Part shown: piece after piece, positions 1 through 8,392 of the stretch
Position numbering within the stretch: position 1 is the first letter of the stretch
Layout of the letters: each line of letters starts with the position of its first letter
From: DASVTR01 sp033855775
GTDB taxonomy: Bacteria > Acidobacteriota > Blastocatellia > Pyrinomonadales > Pyrinomonadaceae
Length of the DNA: 22,620 nucleotides
Assembly (NCBI GenBank): GCA_033855775.1
Contig: JAWVFT010000065.1
Coordinates: 1 to 22,620, forward strand
Direction of reading: 5' to 3'
Position numbers and translations under genes: made by a program
Notes under the pieces: generated by a model
What the model was told of the DNA's origin: nothing
The model's database searches: none
The model's input: only the letters and a program-made list of their open reading frames with translations

Positions 1-386
<386 letters not shown>

Positions 387-504
387 ATAAAATTTACTCT
401 CAAGCAAGATGACAAATTTGCAGTGCGAGGCACTGTAGCCGATTGTTTCTTCGTCACTATTCGATTCTCAAAGCCCATCTTATGGGCCATGCTCTTTTAA
501 AGTT
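387..504 (+). other. 23S-5S internal transcribed spacer with two hairpins
   Basis: This spacer of about 118 bases separates 23S from 5S and contains no tRNA. Two short perfect hairpins are visible: CAGTGC/GCACTG at 421-426 and 430-435, and GCCCAT/ATGGGC at 473-478 and 482-487. Such hairpins between rRNAs are often rRNA-processing signals, but that role is inferred here. Confidence 0.6.
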
Positions 505-622
<118 letters not shown>

Positions 623-632
623 TTATTATTGC

Positions 633-674
633 AAGCCCGCGGGAGTGTTAAGCTCTCGCGGGCTTCATTATTTT
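633..674 (+). terminator. rRNA operon terminator
   Basis: A 13-bp stem (AAGCCCGCGGGAG at 633-645, CTCTCGCGGGCTT at 653-665, with one G-U pair) and a 7-base loop are followed by a T-rich stretch ending in TTTTC. It lies 11 bases after 5S and is a classical intrinsic terminator for the rRNA operon. Confidence 0.88.
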
Positions 675-810
675 CTGAACTTGCATCAAAATACCCGCAA
701 CGACTTGTCCGCTTTCATTAAGGCTGCGGCCAGATTCTTTTGTTCGTCTTGGTTTGGTCTAAGCAAGCAGAGCAAGCCGAAATTTAAGGGCTTCGGGATG
801 TAAGACCGCC

Positions 811-3006
811 TTGACCTTCGAGACATATTTTCGCGCTTCGTCATACTTGATGATTGCGTGCGGCGCGCTAGCTCTCGTGCTCTCCGGCGGGTTGAGTGGG
901 TTGCTGGGCGCAGTGTTTGTGGGCGTGCTGCTGCTGGCATGGAGACTGGAATCAAGCCGCTGGCAATTGTCTGAGCGAGTCGGTCTGGTCGTCGTGTTGT
1001 TTTCGCTGCCGCTCTTTTATTTAGACTGGCGGTTTCTCGCCGGGGCGGGCGTGGCGCAGGAGAAAGTCGGCGTCAGCGCGTTGGCTCACTTGATACTCTT
1101 TCTGTCGTCGGTCAAGCTGTTACAGATTAAGGCCGACCGCGATTGGGTCTTCCTTTATCTAATCTCGTTCTTTGAAATCTTGCTGTCGGCGGGCTTGAGC
1201 ATCAGCCCGATGTTCCTGGCGACGCTTTCGCTCTATCTGCTGTGCGCGCTTTCGACGATTGTCGCTTTCGAGATGCGGAAAGCCAGACGCAGTGTCGAGG
1301 TGACGGAGACGCGGCTGCTGGTGGCGCCGGACTCGACGCTGATGCGACGCTTGATGCGTCGCGGCCCGCGCGCGCAAAAGGCGGAAGTTCGTCGCTTGCC
1401 TGTGGTCGCGGGCGTGATGCTCTTTTTGATTTTCGTCCTTGCGCTGCCGCTCTTCTTCGTCACGCCGCGAACGGGGGCGAGCGCTTTGACGCGCGGCGAC
1501 GGCGGGCTGAGCGGCTTTGTCGGTTTCTCGGACCGCGTTGAGTTGGGAGCCATCGGTCGCCTGCAACAGAGCAACGAAGTTGTGATGCGCGTGCGTGTGG
1601 AGGAGCCGCAGGGAGGGAGCGGGCGCAACTTGCGTTGGCGCGGCGTGGCCTTGGACCAGTTCGACGGCTTGCGCTGGCAAAAATCCAGAGCCGCTAATCT
1701 TGACATTCAGCCCACGGGCGATAAAGGCTTCTTTCAACTTGGGACGACCGAAGGGCTGCATCGCCTGACGACGCAAACATTCTTCGTCGAGCCGATTGAC
1801 ACGCCCGTCCTTTTCGCCGCGCCGCGTGTGGTGGCTTTGCAGGCCGCGCTGCCCTACGTGCGCTTGGATAAGGAAGGCGCGCTCTCGACGCACCCGCACA
1901 CGCAGGATCGTTTAAGCTACAAAGTCTACTCGGACACGGAAGAGCCGGATGCGGAGGCACTGCGGGCGGATGCCGAAGCCTATCCGCGCGGCTTTCGCTA
2001 CCTGCTGCTGCCCGCAAGGCTTGACCCGCGCATCGCTGAACTGGCGCGCGAGGTGACGTTGCGCGCGAAGGCGACGAATCGTTACGACGCGGCGCGAGCC
2101 ATCGAAGATTATCTACAGCACGAGTTCGGCTACACGCTCGATTTGAAAGCAGGCGGGCCGGACCCGCTCGCGGATTTTCTCTTCAACGTGCGCGAGGGCC
2201 ATTGCGAGTATTTCTCGACGGCGATGGCCGTCATGCTGCGCACGCAAGGCATCGCCTCGCGCGTGGTCAACGGATTTCAGCGCGGCGAGTACAACGACAC
2301 GGCGGACGTTTACACGGTCACGCAGCGCGACGCTCATTCGTGGGTCGAAGTCTATTTCCCTGAAAGCAATTCGTGGGTGACGTTCGACCCGACACCGGCG
2401 GCGGGTCGTCCTGTGCGTGAGAGCACGGGGCTGCTGGCGCAGGCTCGCAAGTATGCTGAAGCCGTCGAACTTTTATGGATGCAGTATGTCGTCGGTTACG
2501 ACAAGCAGGAGCAGCGTTCGCTGGCCACTTCCGTGCGCGGCCATTTGGGAAGCCTGCGCCGCGCGTTGGCCGAAAAGTTTGAGAGCTTGAAAGCCGCGCT
2601 CAGCGAGTTGTGGTCGGGCGCGCCGGGCGAGACGGGGCCGCAAGGGCCGTGGATGAAAATCATCGCCCTGTTAATCTTCGTCCCGTTCATCGTCGTCCCT
2701 TTGTGGCTGACGCGCAGAGTCTGGCGTCTTGGTTTTCGTCGCGGCCTCAAGCTGTGGCGGCGTGAAAGGGAAGGCCGCTCGGTTGTCGAATTTTACGAGC
2801 GGCTGACGAAGGTTCTCGCCGCGCGTGGCTTGCGACGCGCGCCCGACCAGACGCCGCTTGAATTTGCCGCCGCCACAAATTTGAGTGAAGCGATGCAAAT
2901 CACGCGCGCCTACAATCGCGTCCGCTACGGCGAGCAGCAGCTTTCAACGGGCGAGGCGGAAGAGGTTGACAGGTGGCTGCGCGAAATGGAAAGCGGCAAG
3001 ACTTGA
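811..3006 (+). CDS. TgpA-type membrane transglutaminase-like protein (DUF3488 / transglutaminase / DUF4129)
   Basis: A membrane protein of 731 aa. Roughly residues 10-215 hold five or six hydrophobic segments, matching the TgpA N-terminal (DUF3488) module. An extracytoplasmic transglutaminase-like domain follows. Its catalytic triad is visible as Cys465 (EGHCEYFST), His509 (DAHSWVEV) and Asp526 (FDPTP). One more membrane segment lies near residues 614-635, followed by a cytoplasmic tail of the DUF4129 type. Length and domain order match the family, whose best-studied member is Pseudomonas TgpA, a periplasmic transglutaminase; the physiological substrate is not known. The start is TTG at 811 with no strong ribosome-binding site. 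An in-frame ATG at 850 (Met14) is an alternative, but residues 1-13 (TFETYFRASSY) look like the usual family N-terminus. In many genomes this gene follows a MoxR ATPase and a DUF58 protein; here it follows the rRNA operon alone. Confidence 0.93.
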   Translation: MTFETYFRASSYLMIACGALALVLSGGLSGLLGAVFVGVLLLAWRLESSRWQLSERVGLVVVLFSLPLFYLDWRFLAGAGVAQEKVGVSALAHLILFLSSVKLLQIKADRDWVFLYLISFFEILLSAGLSISPMFLATLSLYLLCALSTIVAFEMRKARRSVEVTETRLLVAPDSTLMRRLMRRGPRAQKAEVRRLPVVAGVMLFLIFVLALPLFFVTPRTGASALTRGDGGLSGFVGFSDRVELGAIGRLQQSNEVVMRVRVEEPQGGSGRNLRWRGVALDQFDGLRWQKSRAANLDIQPTGDKGFFQLGTTEGLHRLTTQTFFVEPIDTPVLFAAPRVVALQAALPYVRLDKEGALSTHPHTQDRLSYKVYSDTEEPDAEALRADAEAYPRGFRYLLLPARLDPRIAELAREVTLRAKATNRYDAARAIEDYLQHEFGYTLDLKAGGPDPLADFLFNVREGHCEYFSTAMAVMLRTQGIASRVVNGFQRGEYNDTADVYTVTQRDAHSWVEVYFPESNSWVTFDPTPAAGRPVRESTGLLAQARKYAEAVELLWMQYVVGYDKQEQRSLATSVRGHLGSLRRALAEKFESLKAALSELWSGAPGETGPQGPWMKIIALLIFVPFIVVPLWLTRRVWRLGFRRGLKLWRREREGRSVVEFYERLTKVLAARGLRRAPDQTPLEFAAATNLSEAMQITRAYNRVRYGEQQLSTGEAEEVDRWLREMESGKT

Positions 3007-3097
3007 GCTTTGAGATGCAGAGCTTGAGCTTGACGAGGTTTGAGCCTGCTCTTGCGCTTGCTCGTTGACGGAAGAATTGTTTGTTGAATTAAGCTAT

Positions 3098-4447
3098 ATG
3101 AAAAAAGTCGGATTTATTAGTTTGGGTTGTCCGAAGAATTTGGTGGACAGCGAAGTGATGATGGGCCAGCTACAGCAGGCCGGTTATGAGATTACGACCG
3201 ACGCGAGTGAGGCCGACACGCTGGTCGTGAACACGTGCGGCTTCATCGAATCGGCCAAGCAGGAATCCATTGACGCGATTCTAGAGGCGGCGCGGCTGAA
3301 GAGCGGAGGCAAGGCTCAACGCCTCGTCGTCGCGGGCTGTCTGGTCGAGCGTTATCGTGATGAACTGCGCGCCGAGATGCCGGAGGTTGACGCCTTCATC
3401 GGGACGAATCAGATTAACGACATCACGAAGGTTTGCGACGAGCGGACGAACACGCGCCAACTTCCCATCCTTCAACTCGGCAACCAGAGCGCGACGTATC
3501 TGTACGATGAATCGACGCCGCGCGTGCTGGCCACACCCGGCTATAGCGCGTTCATCAAGATTGCCGAAGGCTGCGACCGCCCTTGCGCCTTCTGCTTCAT
3601 CCCGCAGATGCGCGGCCATTTTCGCAGTCGTCGCTTCGGCTCCGTGATGAAGGAGGCAGAGCAGTTGGCCTCAAGCGGCGTCAAGGAGCTTGTGCTGGTG
3701 GCGCAGGACTCTTCGCGTTACGGCGAAGATTTGGGAGAGCAGGACGCGCTGGCTCAACTGCTCAGAGAGTTGTCGCACCTGGATGGCATCGAGTGGGTGC
3801 GCGTGATGTACACCTACCCGACGCACATCTCGGACGCCTTTCTTGACGTGCTGGCGACTGAGCCGAAGGCCGTCAAGTATCTTGACATGCCTTTGCAGCA
3901 CGCTTCGCAGAATGTCTTGAAGTTGATGAAGCGCGGCGGCAACCGCGCGAGCCTTGAACGCTTAATCCGGCGCGTCCGCGAGCGCGTGCCGGGGATAGCG
4001 ATTCGTACGACTTTCATCACGGGCTTTCCCGGCGAGACGGAAGAAGACTTCGAAGAGTTGCTGACGTTCATCCGCAACGTGGAGTTTGACCGCGTTGGCG
4101 TCTTCACCTATTCGGATGAAGAGGGAACTCCGGCCTACTTGTTGCCGGAGAAGGTTGATGCGAAGGTGGCAAAGCAGCGACGCGCGCGTTTGATGAAAGA
4201 GCAGTCGCGCATCTCTCGCAAGCTCAATCGTCGTCGCGTCGGCTCGACCGTGCGCGTGCTCTTCGAAGGCGCAGCCGCCGAGACAGACCTGCTCTGGCAG
4301 GGACGCATGGAGACGCAAGCGGCGGACATAGACGGCTGCGTGCTCATCAACGACGCGCCGGAAGAGTTTGACCCGCTGCCCGGCCAGTTCGTCAACGTCC
4401 TGATTACCGAAGCGCACGAATATGATTTAGTCGGACAGATTGTTTAA
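3098..4447 (+). CDS. rimO: Ribosomal protein S12 methylthiotransferase RimO
   Basis: A radical-SAM enzyme that adds a methylthio group to the conserved aspartate of ribosomal protein S12 (Asp89 in E. coli), using two 4Fe-4S clusters. Counted from the ATG at 3098 the protein is 449 aa, close to E. coli RimO (441). The N-terminal MTTase domain has its three cluster cysteines at Cys11 (SLGCPKN), Cys47 (NTCGF) and Cys81 (AGCLVERY). The radical-SAM motif CxxxCxxC is Cys159, Cys163 and Cys166 in EGCDRPCAFC. A TRAM RNA-binding domain occupies about the last 70 residues. An in-frame TTG at 3065 would add 11 residues, but the ATG gives the classic RimO start MKKVGFISLGCPKN. The ribosome-binding site is weak. 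RimO is distinguished from the tRNA enzyme MiaB by this N-terminus and by the IPQMRGHFRSR segment after the cluster motif. pgpA follows after 81 bases. Confidence 0.95.
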   Translation: MKKVGFISLGCPKNLVDSEVMMGQLQQAGYEITTDASEADTLVVNTCGFIESAKQESIDAILEAARLKSGGKAQRLVVAGCLVERYRDELRAEMPEVDAFIGTNQINDITKVCDERTNTRQLPILQLGNQSATYLYDESTPRVLATPGYSAFIKIAEGCDRPCAFCFIPQMRGHFRSRRFGSVMKEAEQLASSGVKELVLVAQDSSRYGEDLGEQDALAQLLRELSHLDGIEWVRVMYTYPTHISDAFLDVLATEPKAVKYLDMPLQHASQNVLKLMKRGGNRASLERLIRRVRERVPGIAIRTTFITGFPGETEEDFEELLTFIRNVEFDRVGVFTYSDEEGTPAYLLPEKVDAKVAKQRRARLMKEQSRISRKLNRRRVGSTVRVLFEGAAAETDLLWQGRMETQAADIDGCVLINDAPEEFDPLPGQFVNVLITEAHEYDLVGQIV

Positions 4448-4449
4448 GA

Positions 4450-4510
4450 GCAATCAGCGATGGGCAATCAGTCGTCAAACACAGGCTGGCGCACATTGAT
4501 TGCTGATTGC
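4450..4510 (+). repeat. Inverted repeat in rimO-pgpA spacer
   Basis: GCAATCAGC at 4450-4458 and its perfect complement GCTGATTGC at 4502-4510 flank further partial copies of the word (GCAATCAG at 4464-4471, TTGATTGC at 4496-4503). The transcript could fold into a hairpin, but there is no T-tract, so it is not an obvious terminator. Confidence 0.55.
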
Positions 4511-4528
4511 TGAAGACCGATTACTGCC

Positions 4529-5161
4529 TTGTCAATCAAAGAGTCGAGCGATGAACTAAACCCGCCAATCGTGACGAAGGCCGCGATTGCTAAGGCGCGG
4601 CGCGCGCGTGGGCCGCTCGATTATGTGGCTCTCGCGGTGGCGACGTGCGGCGTCGGTTACATGCCGCTGGCTCCGGGGACGTTCGGCGCCGCGCTCGGCG
4701 TAGGGCTTTACCTGCTCGTCCGCGCCTTAACGATTCGCATCGTCATGTCGCGCGTCCCGGCTTATCCGCTGACCTACGAAGTGGCCGAATCGTTGCGCGT
4801 CTGCCTGATGTTGGCGATTGCTTTCGGCGTCACGTTCCTTGGCATCTGGGCCGCGAAGCGCGCCGAGAATCTGCTCGGGCGCAAAGACCCCGGCGCGGTG
4901 GTGATTGACGAAGTGGCCGGACAACTCATCGCGTTTCTCTTCATCCCGCTGGAAGTCAAACTCAGTTGGTGGATGATTTTCGCGGGCTTTATTTTGTTTC
5001 GCCTGTTCGACATCTGGAAGCCGTATCCGATTCGCCGGCTCGAAGCGCTGGAATCAGGACTCGGCATCATGGCCGACGATGTGCTGGCGGGCTTTTACGC
5101 CGCCGCCGCCTTGACGTTGCTGCTGGCCGCTGTCTCTTACGTGAATATGATTTCCACTTGA
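4529..5161 (+). CDS. pgpA: Phosphatidylglycerophosphatase A
   Basis: A membrane enzyme that dephosphorylates phosphatidylglycerol phosphate to phosphatidylglycerol. Family motifs are present: GYMPLAPGTFGAALG early, then the acidic block DPGAVVIDEVAGQ with Asp127 and Glu128, then RLFDIWKPYPIRRLE and GIMADDVLAG near the C-terminus. Hydrophobic segments lie between these motifs. The protein is 210 aa, longer than the roughly 170 aa typical of the family. The extra length is an N-terminal polar tail of about 30 residues plus extra residues (RIVMSRVPAYPLTYEVAESL) after the first membrane pair. The start is TTG at 4529 without a clear ribosome-binding site; a shorter start is possible. It is downstream of rimO in the same direction and 21 bases upstream of the small acidic gene, so all three may be co-transcribed. 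Confidence 0.92.
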   Translation: MSIKESSDELNPPIVTKAAIAKARRARGPLDYVALAVATCGVGYMPLAPGTFGAALGVGLYLLVRALTIRIVMSRVPAYPLTYEVAESLRVCLMLAIAFGVTFLGIWAAKRAENLLGRKDPGAVVIDEVAGQLIAFLFIPLEVKLSWWMIFAGFILFRLFDIWKPYPIRRLEALESGLGIMADDVLAGFYAAAALTLLLAAVSYVNMIST

Positions 5162-5182
5162 AGCTCTAAAAGGAGAATGCTC

Positions 5183-5425
5183 ATGCAGGAAGCGAAAGAC
5201 CCTGAATCAACCGAAACCGCAAACAGCGACTCTTCCACCGAAGCCAGAGAGCCTGACTCGACTGCGACCAGCAACGACACGCTGAACGACGTTGAGCAGT
5301 CGGAGCAAGTCAATGTTCCGTCTGGCAGCGATTTGACCGGCGGCCCTTCGAATCCGCCGTCGCCCGACGGGCAGTTCGATGGCGACAACGACCACGGCGG
5401 CGGCGTTGACCCCGGCCCGATGTAA
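5183..5425 (+). CDS. Small acidic, disordered protein of unknown function
   Basis: An unrecognised protein of 80 aa. The ATG at 5183 is preferred because AGGAG at 5171-5175 sits 7 bases upstream; the in-frame ATG at 5177 is too close to that site. The first two-thirds are almost entirely Ser, Thr, Asp, Glu and Asn, with almost no hydrophobic residues. The end is Pro/Gly/Asp-rich (PSNPPSPDGQFDGDNDHGGG). No signal peptide, membrane segment or cysteine is seen, so the chain should be intrinsically disordered and strongly negative. It follows pgpA by 21 bases and is directly followed by a strong terminator, so it closes the operon. The good Shine-Dalgarno sequence, rare among its neighbours, supports expression. 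No function is proposed. Confidence 0.6.
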   Translation: MQEAKDPESTETANSDSSTEAREPDSTATSNDTLNDVEQSEQVNVPSGSDLTGGPSNPPSPDGQFDGDNDHGGGVDPGPM

Positions 5426-5430
5426 AGCTT

Positions 5431-5498
5431 GAAGCAGGAGTCAAGAGCTTGAAGTCAAAACCTTGGCTTCAAGCTCTTGACTCCTGCTTCATAATTTT
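5431..5498 (+). terminator. Very long perfect hairpin terminator
   Basis: The 24-base arm at 5431-5454 (starts GAAGCAGGAGTCAAGAGC) is exactly complementary to 5467-5490. The stem can continue inward by TCAA/TTGG (one G-U) to leave an AACC tetraloop, giving 28 base pairs. ATAATTTTTTT follows at once. It is an intrinsic terminator after the small acidic gene and upstream of serA, but is much longer than usual. The arm contains two copies of the word GCTTGAAG. Confidence 0.85.
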
Positions 5499-5521
5499 TT
5501 TGACTGGTGATTTCCGAGCTT

Positions 5522-7102
5522 ATGAAAATATTTGTTGCCGATGATGTGAGCGAGAGCGGGCTTGAGCCTTTGCGCGCGGCGGGCTTCGAGGTTGAAAAAA
5601 GAGTCGGCCTCGCGGGCGAGGAATTGCGCGCGGCGGTGCGCGATTGCGAAGGGTTGGTGGTGCGCAGCGAGACGAAAGTGACCGTCGAGTTGATGGAGGC
5701 CGCAGAGCGCTTGCGCGTGGTCGGGCGCGCTGGCGTCGGCGTTGACAACATAGACGTGACGGCGGCGACGGCGCGCGGCATCGTCGTGATGAACGCGCCG
5801 GACGGCAACACCATCACGACCGCCGAACACACGCTGGCTCTGCTTGTCGCGCTCGCGCGTCGTGTGCCGCAGGCCAACGCTTCTTTGCGAGCCGGTCGTT
5901 GGGAACGCAAACGCTTCGTCGGCGTCGAACTGCAAGGCAAGACGCTCGGCATCATAGGGCTTGGCCGCATCGGTCGGACGGTGGCCGCGCGCGCGCGCGG
6001 GTTTGGGATGCACATCGTTGCCTTCGACCCGTTCGTCGCGCCGGAGCAGGCGCGCGACCTTGAACTCGAAGTCGCGCCGCTCGACGAACTCTTCGCCCGC
6101 GCAGACTTCATCACCGTCCACACGCCTTTGACCAGCGAGACGCGCGGCCTCGTAGGCTTTCAGGCTTTCCAGAAGATGAAGCGCGGAGTGCGGATTATCA
6201 ACTGCGCGCGCGGCGGGCTGGTTGACGAGCGCGCCCTGTTCGAAGCCATCAAGGAAGGCATCGTCGCGGGCGCGGCGCTGGATGTTTTCGAGCAAGAGCC
6301 GCCGGCCGCCGATAACCCGCTGCTCGCTTTGGAAGAAGTGATTGCCACGCCGCATCTTGGAGCTTCGACGAAGGAAGCGCAGGAGGGCGTCGCCGTCACG
6401 GTCGCCGAACAGATGCGCGACTATCTTTTGACGGGCGCGTTGCGCGGCGCCGTCAACGTTCCCGCGCTCGGCGTCAAGGAGTTGAACGCGCTCCAGCCTT
6501 ACGTCCAACTCGCCGCCAGCCTCGGCAGATTTCAGGCGCAGATGGTTGACGAAGCCGTGCGCGAAGTGCGGCTCGAATACGCTGGCGAAGTCGCGCAGAT
6601 GGAAGCCGCGCCCGTCACGCGCGCTTTTCTGGCCGGGCTCCTGCGCGATGTCTCTGCGCGCGTCAACGTCGTCAATGCCTTCCTCATCGCCGAAGAACGC
6701 GGCATCAGCGTCACCTCTTCTTACAAGCGCGCGGGCGGCGACTTTGCTCCGCCCATCACTGCGCGCGTCATCACGACCGCGGGCGAGCAGACCGCCAGCG
6801 GCGCGCTCTTCGGCCCCGGCGGCGACGGTCGCATCACGGAGATTAACGGCTTTCGTCTCGAAGCCATTCCGCATGGCCACATGCTCGTCACGCGCAACCG
6901 CGACGTGCCCGGCGTCATCGGCCACCTCGGCACAGTCCTCGGACAGCACGGGGTCAACATCAGCCGCTTTCATCTTGGCCGTCGTGAACGCGGCGGCGAA
7001 GCCATGGCCGTCATCGAAACAGACGCCCCGCTCGCCGACGCCGCCCTCAACGCCATACGCTCCTACGAGCCGGTTATCTCGGCCCGTCAAATAGAATTGT
7101 GA
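5522..7102 (+). CDS. serA: D-3-phosphoglycerate dehydrogenase, long form
   Basis: Catalyses the NAD-dependent oxidation of 3-phosphoglycerate to 3-phosphohydroxypyruvate, the first step of serine synthesis. The protein is 526 aa from the ATG at 5522, matching the long form that carries an extra ASB domain. The nucleotide-binding motif is Gly146-Leu-Gly148-Arg-Ile-Gly151 (IIGLGRIGRT). Catalytic residues by family position are Arg230 (NCARGG), Glu259 (DVFEQEPP) and His278 (ATPHLGAST). The ASB domain spans about residues 320-445, and the C-terminal ACT domain starts near 450 (HGHMLVTRNRDVPGVIGHLG). ACT domains in this family mediate serine feedback. An in-frame GTG at 5507 would add five residues; the ATG gives the usual MKIFVADDVSESGL start. 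The preceding terminator means serA probably has its own promoter inside or very close to the hairpin region. Confidence 0.95.
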   Translation: MKIFVADDVSESGLEPLRAAGFEVEKRVGLAGEELRAAVRDCEGLVVRSETKVTVELMEAAERLRVVGRAGVGVDNIDVTAATARGIVVMNAPDGNTITTAEHTLALLVALARRVPQANASLRAGRWERKRFVGVELQGKTLGIIGLGRIGRTVAARARGFGMHIVAFDPFVAPEQARDLELEVAPLDELFARADFITVHTPLTSETRGLVGFQAFQKMKRGVRIINCARGGLVDERALFEAIKEGIVAGAALDVFEQEPPAADNPLLALEEVIATPHLGASTKEAQEGVAVTVAEQMRDYLLTGALRGAVNVPALGVKELNALQPYVQLAASLGRFQAQMVDEAVREVRLEYAGEVAQMEAAPVTRAFLAGLLRDVSARVNVVNAFLIAEERGISVTSSYKRAGGDFAPPITARVITTAGEQTASGALFGPGGDGRITEINGFRLEAIPHGHMLVTRNRDVPGVIGHLGTVLGQHGVNISRFHLGRRERGGEAMAVIETDAPLADAALNAIRSYEPVISARQIEL

Positions 7103-7116
7103 TTGTAAAATTTAGA

Positions 7117-7228
7117 GCAGGACTTGAACGGCGCGACGCGAATCCGCGCCACTCACATCGCAGGGCATCATGAAAGAGATGCTATAAAGAGATACTATCG
7201 CCGCGCCCGTTTGAACGACTCGCCGGGC
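7117..7228. other. attC-like imperfect palindrome, site A
   Basis: The right arm (7202-7228) contains CCGTTTGAACGACTCGCCGG, which recurs with 19 of 22 matches at 12012-12033. The left arm AACGGCGCG (7127-7135) pairs with CGCGCCCGTT (7202-7211) with one bulged base. The site lies directly after the stop of the leftward gene ending at 7256. Architecture and size resemble an integron attC site, but the outer core (GCCGGGC) departs from the GTTRRRY consensus. Confidence 0.3.
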
Positions 7229-7255
7229 GTGGCCTTGAGATGTTTGGTAAACAGT

Positions 7256-7672
7256 CTAGTCGCCGACCACTCCGGCGAAATGCCACTTCTTATCGTTGCG
7301 ATACTCAAAGTAATATCTGTTGTCTTTCGTCACTCTGGTCGGCGTCCCCTTCTTGCTCCAATCCCGTTTAATCACTGTTCCGCGCGCGAAAGATTTTTGC
7401 AAATCTCTCCACGAACCACGCTTCGCGTTCTCATCCATGAATCGCAGCCACTCGCTGGCTGTTGAACCGCCGCCGCCATCGAAGAAATCATCCGGCATCA
7501 TCCGCAGCATCGCGGCGCGGTCGCGCTTGTTCACCGCCGCGCGAAACTCCGTATAAAAGCCTTGCCAACTTGCGTTCGCCGCTGCGCTCTGCGAGCGCGC
7601 TGTCTGGGAAAAGGAGAATTGTGGAACGAGCAGGAAGAGCAAGAACAACAACACGACTCGCGCTTTAGTCAT
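7256..7672 (-). CDS. Small secreted protein of unknown function
   Basis: A 138-aa protein not recognised as a named family. Residues 1-23 form a clear Sec signal peptide (basic MTKAR, a Leu/Phe-rich core, SFSQ before cleavage). The mature part has the pattern WQGFYTEFRAAVNKRDRAAMLRMM, a glycine run, and an end of Tyr/Trp-rich strands (RYYFEYRNDKKWHFAGVV). The start-helix with an AVNKRDRAAM motif and the strand-rich tail resemble small NTF2/SnoaL-like domains, which is a weak structural guess. The ATG has a good ribosome-binding site (AAAAGGAAA about 6 bases upstream). It is the last of three small leftward genes for exported proteins, separated by 130 and 134 bases, so they are not tightly coupled. 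Confidence 0.75.
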   Translation of the reverse strand: MTKARVVLLFLLFLLVPQFSFSQTARSQSAAANASWQGFYTEFRAAVNKRDRAAMLRMMPDDFFDGGGGSTASEWLRFMDENAKRGSWRDLQKSFARGTVIKRDWSKKGTPTRVTKDNRYYFEYRNDKKWHFAGVVGD

Positions 7673-7802
7673 AATCGTTTCCTTTTAATCATAGAACGAA
7701 ATTAAAAAGCCCCGCTCTCGCATCAAAACGCGCCGAGCATATATCATTCGAGATGACTTTCAAAAGACGACGCGGAAGGAATGAGTCGTTCGGCTTTGCC
7801 CT

Positions 7803-8258
7803 TCATTTATCTTTCTTCACTTTGATGCGGCGGACAATTATCCTGTCCGGCAAAGTGGCGAGAGTTCCGTCTATCAAGTCGCCCTTAATCGCAAACTCCC
7901 AAATGCCGCGCCAATTGTTGCGCGTAAATTCGCCGGAGAGCGTCTGCTTCTGCTCGTCGTAGACGAAATCCAGAACGGCCATATTCTCAGGCTTGTCGTT
8001 CACGATTTTATCCATCGTGATAGTCAGCTTGTTCGCTTCGCCGGAAGCCTTTGCGATGCGATAAACGACTCGCTCATCATGACAGGCCGGAAACTTCTCT
8101 TTGTTCACGCAAAGAGATTCGCCGGACCAATTGCCGATGAGGTTCGAGACGCCGCTGCTCTGTTTTCCGTCGTCCCCTTTTTCCTGAGCCGCCACGGAAT
8201 GAACGGCAAAGAGTCCGCTTAAAATGAGCAAACAAAATATCACGCTGCATCGCTTCAT
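7803..8258 (-). CDS. Small secreted protein, possible lipocalin-like beta-barrel
   Basis: A 151-aa protein, not assigned to a family. It has a signal peptide (MKRCSVIFCLLILSGLFAVHSVAAQ, in two hydrophobic blocks) with a likely cut after Ala-Gln near residue 25. The mature part begins with a charged linker and then LIGNWSGESLC. The G-x-W pattern, followed by alternating beta-strand sequence and the segment LSGEFTRNNWRGIWEFAIKG, resembles lipocalin/calycin-type folds that bind small ligands; this is an inference from pattern only. Two cysteines (SLCV and PACH) could form a disulfide outside the cytoplasm. Start is ATG at 8258; GGGTGA about 7 bases upstream is a weak ribosome-binding site. Confidence 0.72.
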   Translation of the reverse strand: MKRCSVIFCLLILSGLFAVHSVAAQEKGDDGKQSSGVSNLIGNWSGESLCVNKEKFPACHDERVVYRIAKASGEANKLTITMDKIVNDKPENMAVLDFVYDEQKQTLSGEFTRNNWRGIWEFAIKGDLIDGTLATLPDRIIVRRIKVKKDK

Positions 8259-8328
8259 AGTCGTTCACCCGATCTTTAGAATAAACCAAAGCTTCAAGAC
8301 TGACGCCAACTAGCGCCGCGCACATGCT

Positions 8329-8358
8329 AAAGCCGTCACCCTTAGGCGACGGCTTTTG
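8329..8358. terminator. Probable terminator hairpin between two leftward genes
   Basis: AAAGCCGTC (8329-8337) pairs perfectly with GACGGCTTT (8348-8356) around a 10-base loop that can add two more pairs. It lies after the stop of the leftward lipoprotein gene (8393) and before the next leftward gene. The T-run is better on the plus strand (TTTT) than on the minus strand (TTTAGC), so it may act weakly or in both directions. Confidence 0.5.
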
Positions 8359-8392
8359 ACCTCTTCAGGCTAAGCGTATTAACTTGCGCCGT

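Noticed and set aside
387..504. tRNA between 23S and 5S
   Set aside because: No cloverleaf or conserved TTC-type arm can be drawn; only two short hairpins are present.
1159..1899. 246-codon minus-strand frame inside the transglutaminase gene
   Set aside because: Antisense to a recognised protein, Arg/His/Gln-rich with no motif; treated as a shadow frame.
5489..7090. Long reading frame of 533 codons on the minus strand across serA
   Set aside because: It is exactly antisense to a full-length serA with intact catalytic residues. Its protein is Arg/Asp/Ala-rich with no family pattern, the usual effect of GC-rich codon choice in the opposite strand.
7673..7802. Regulatory RNA in the gap between the two small secreted genes
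   Set aside because: Only a 5-base inverted repeat (ACGAC/GTCGT) is seen; no conserved fold is recognisable.
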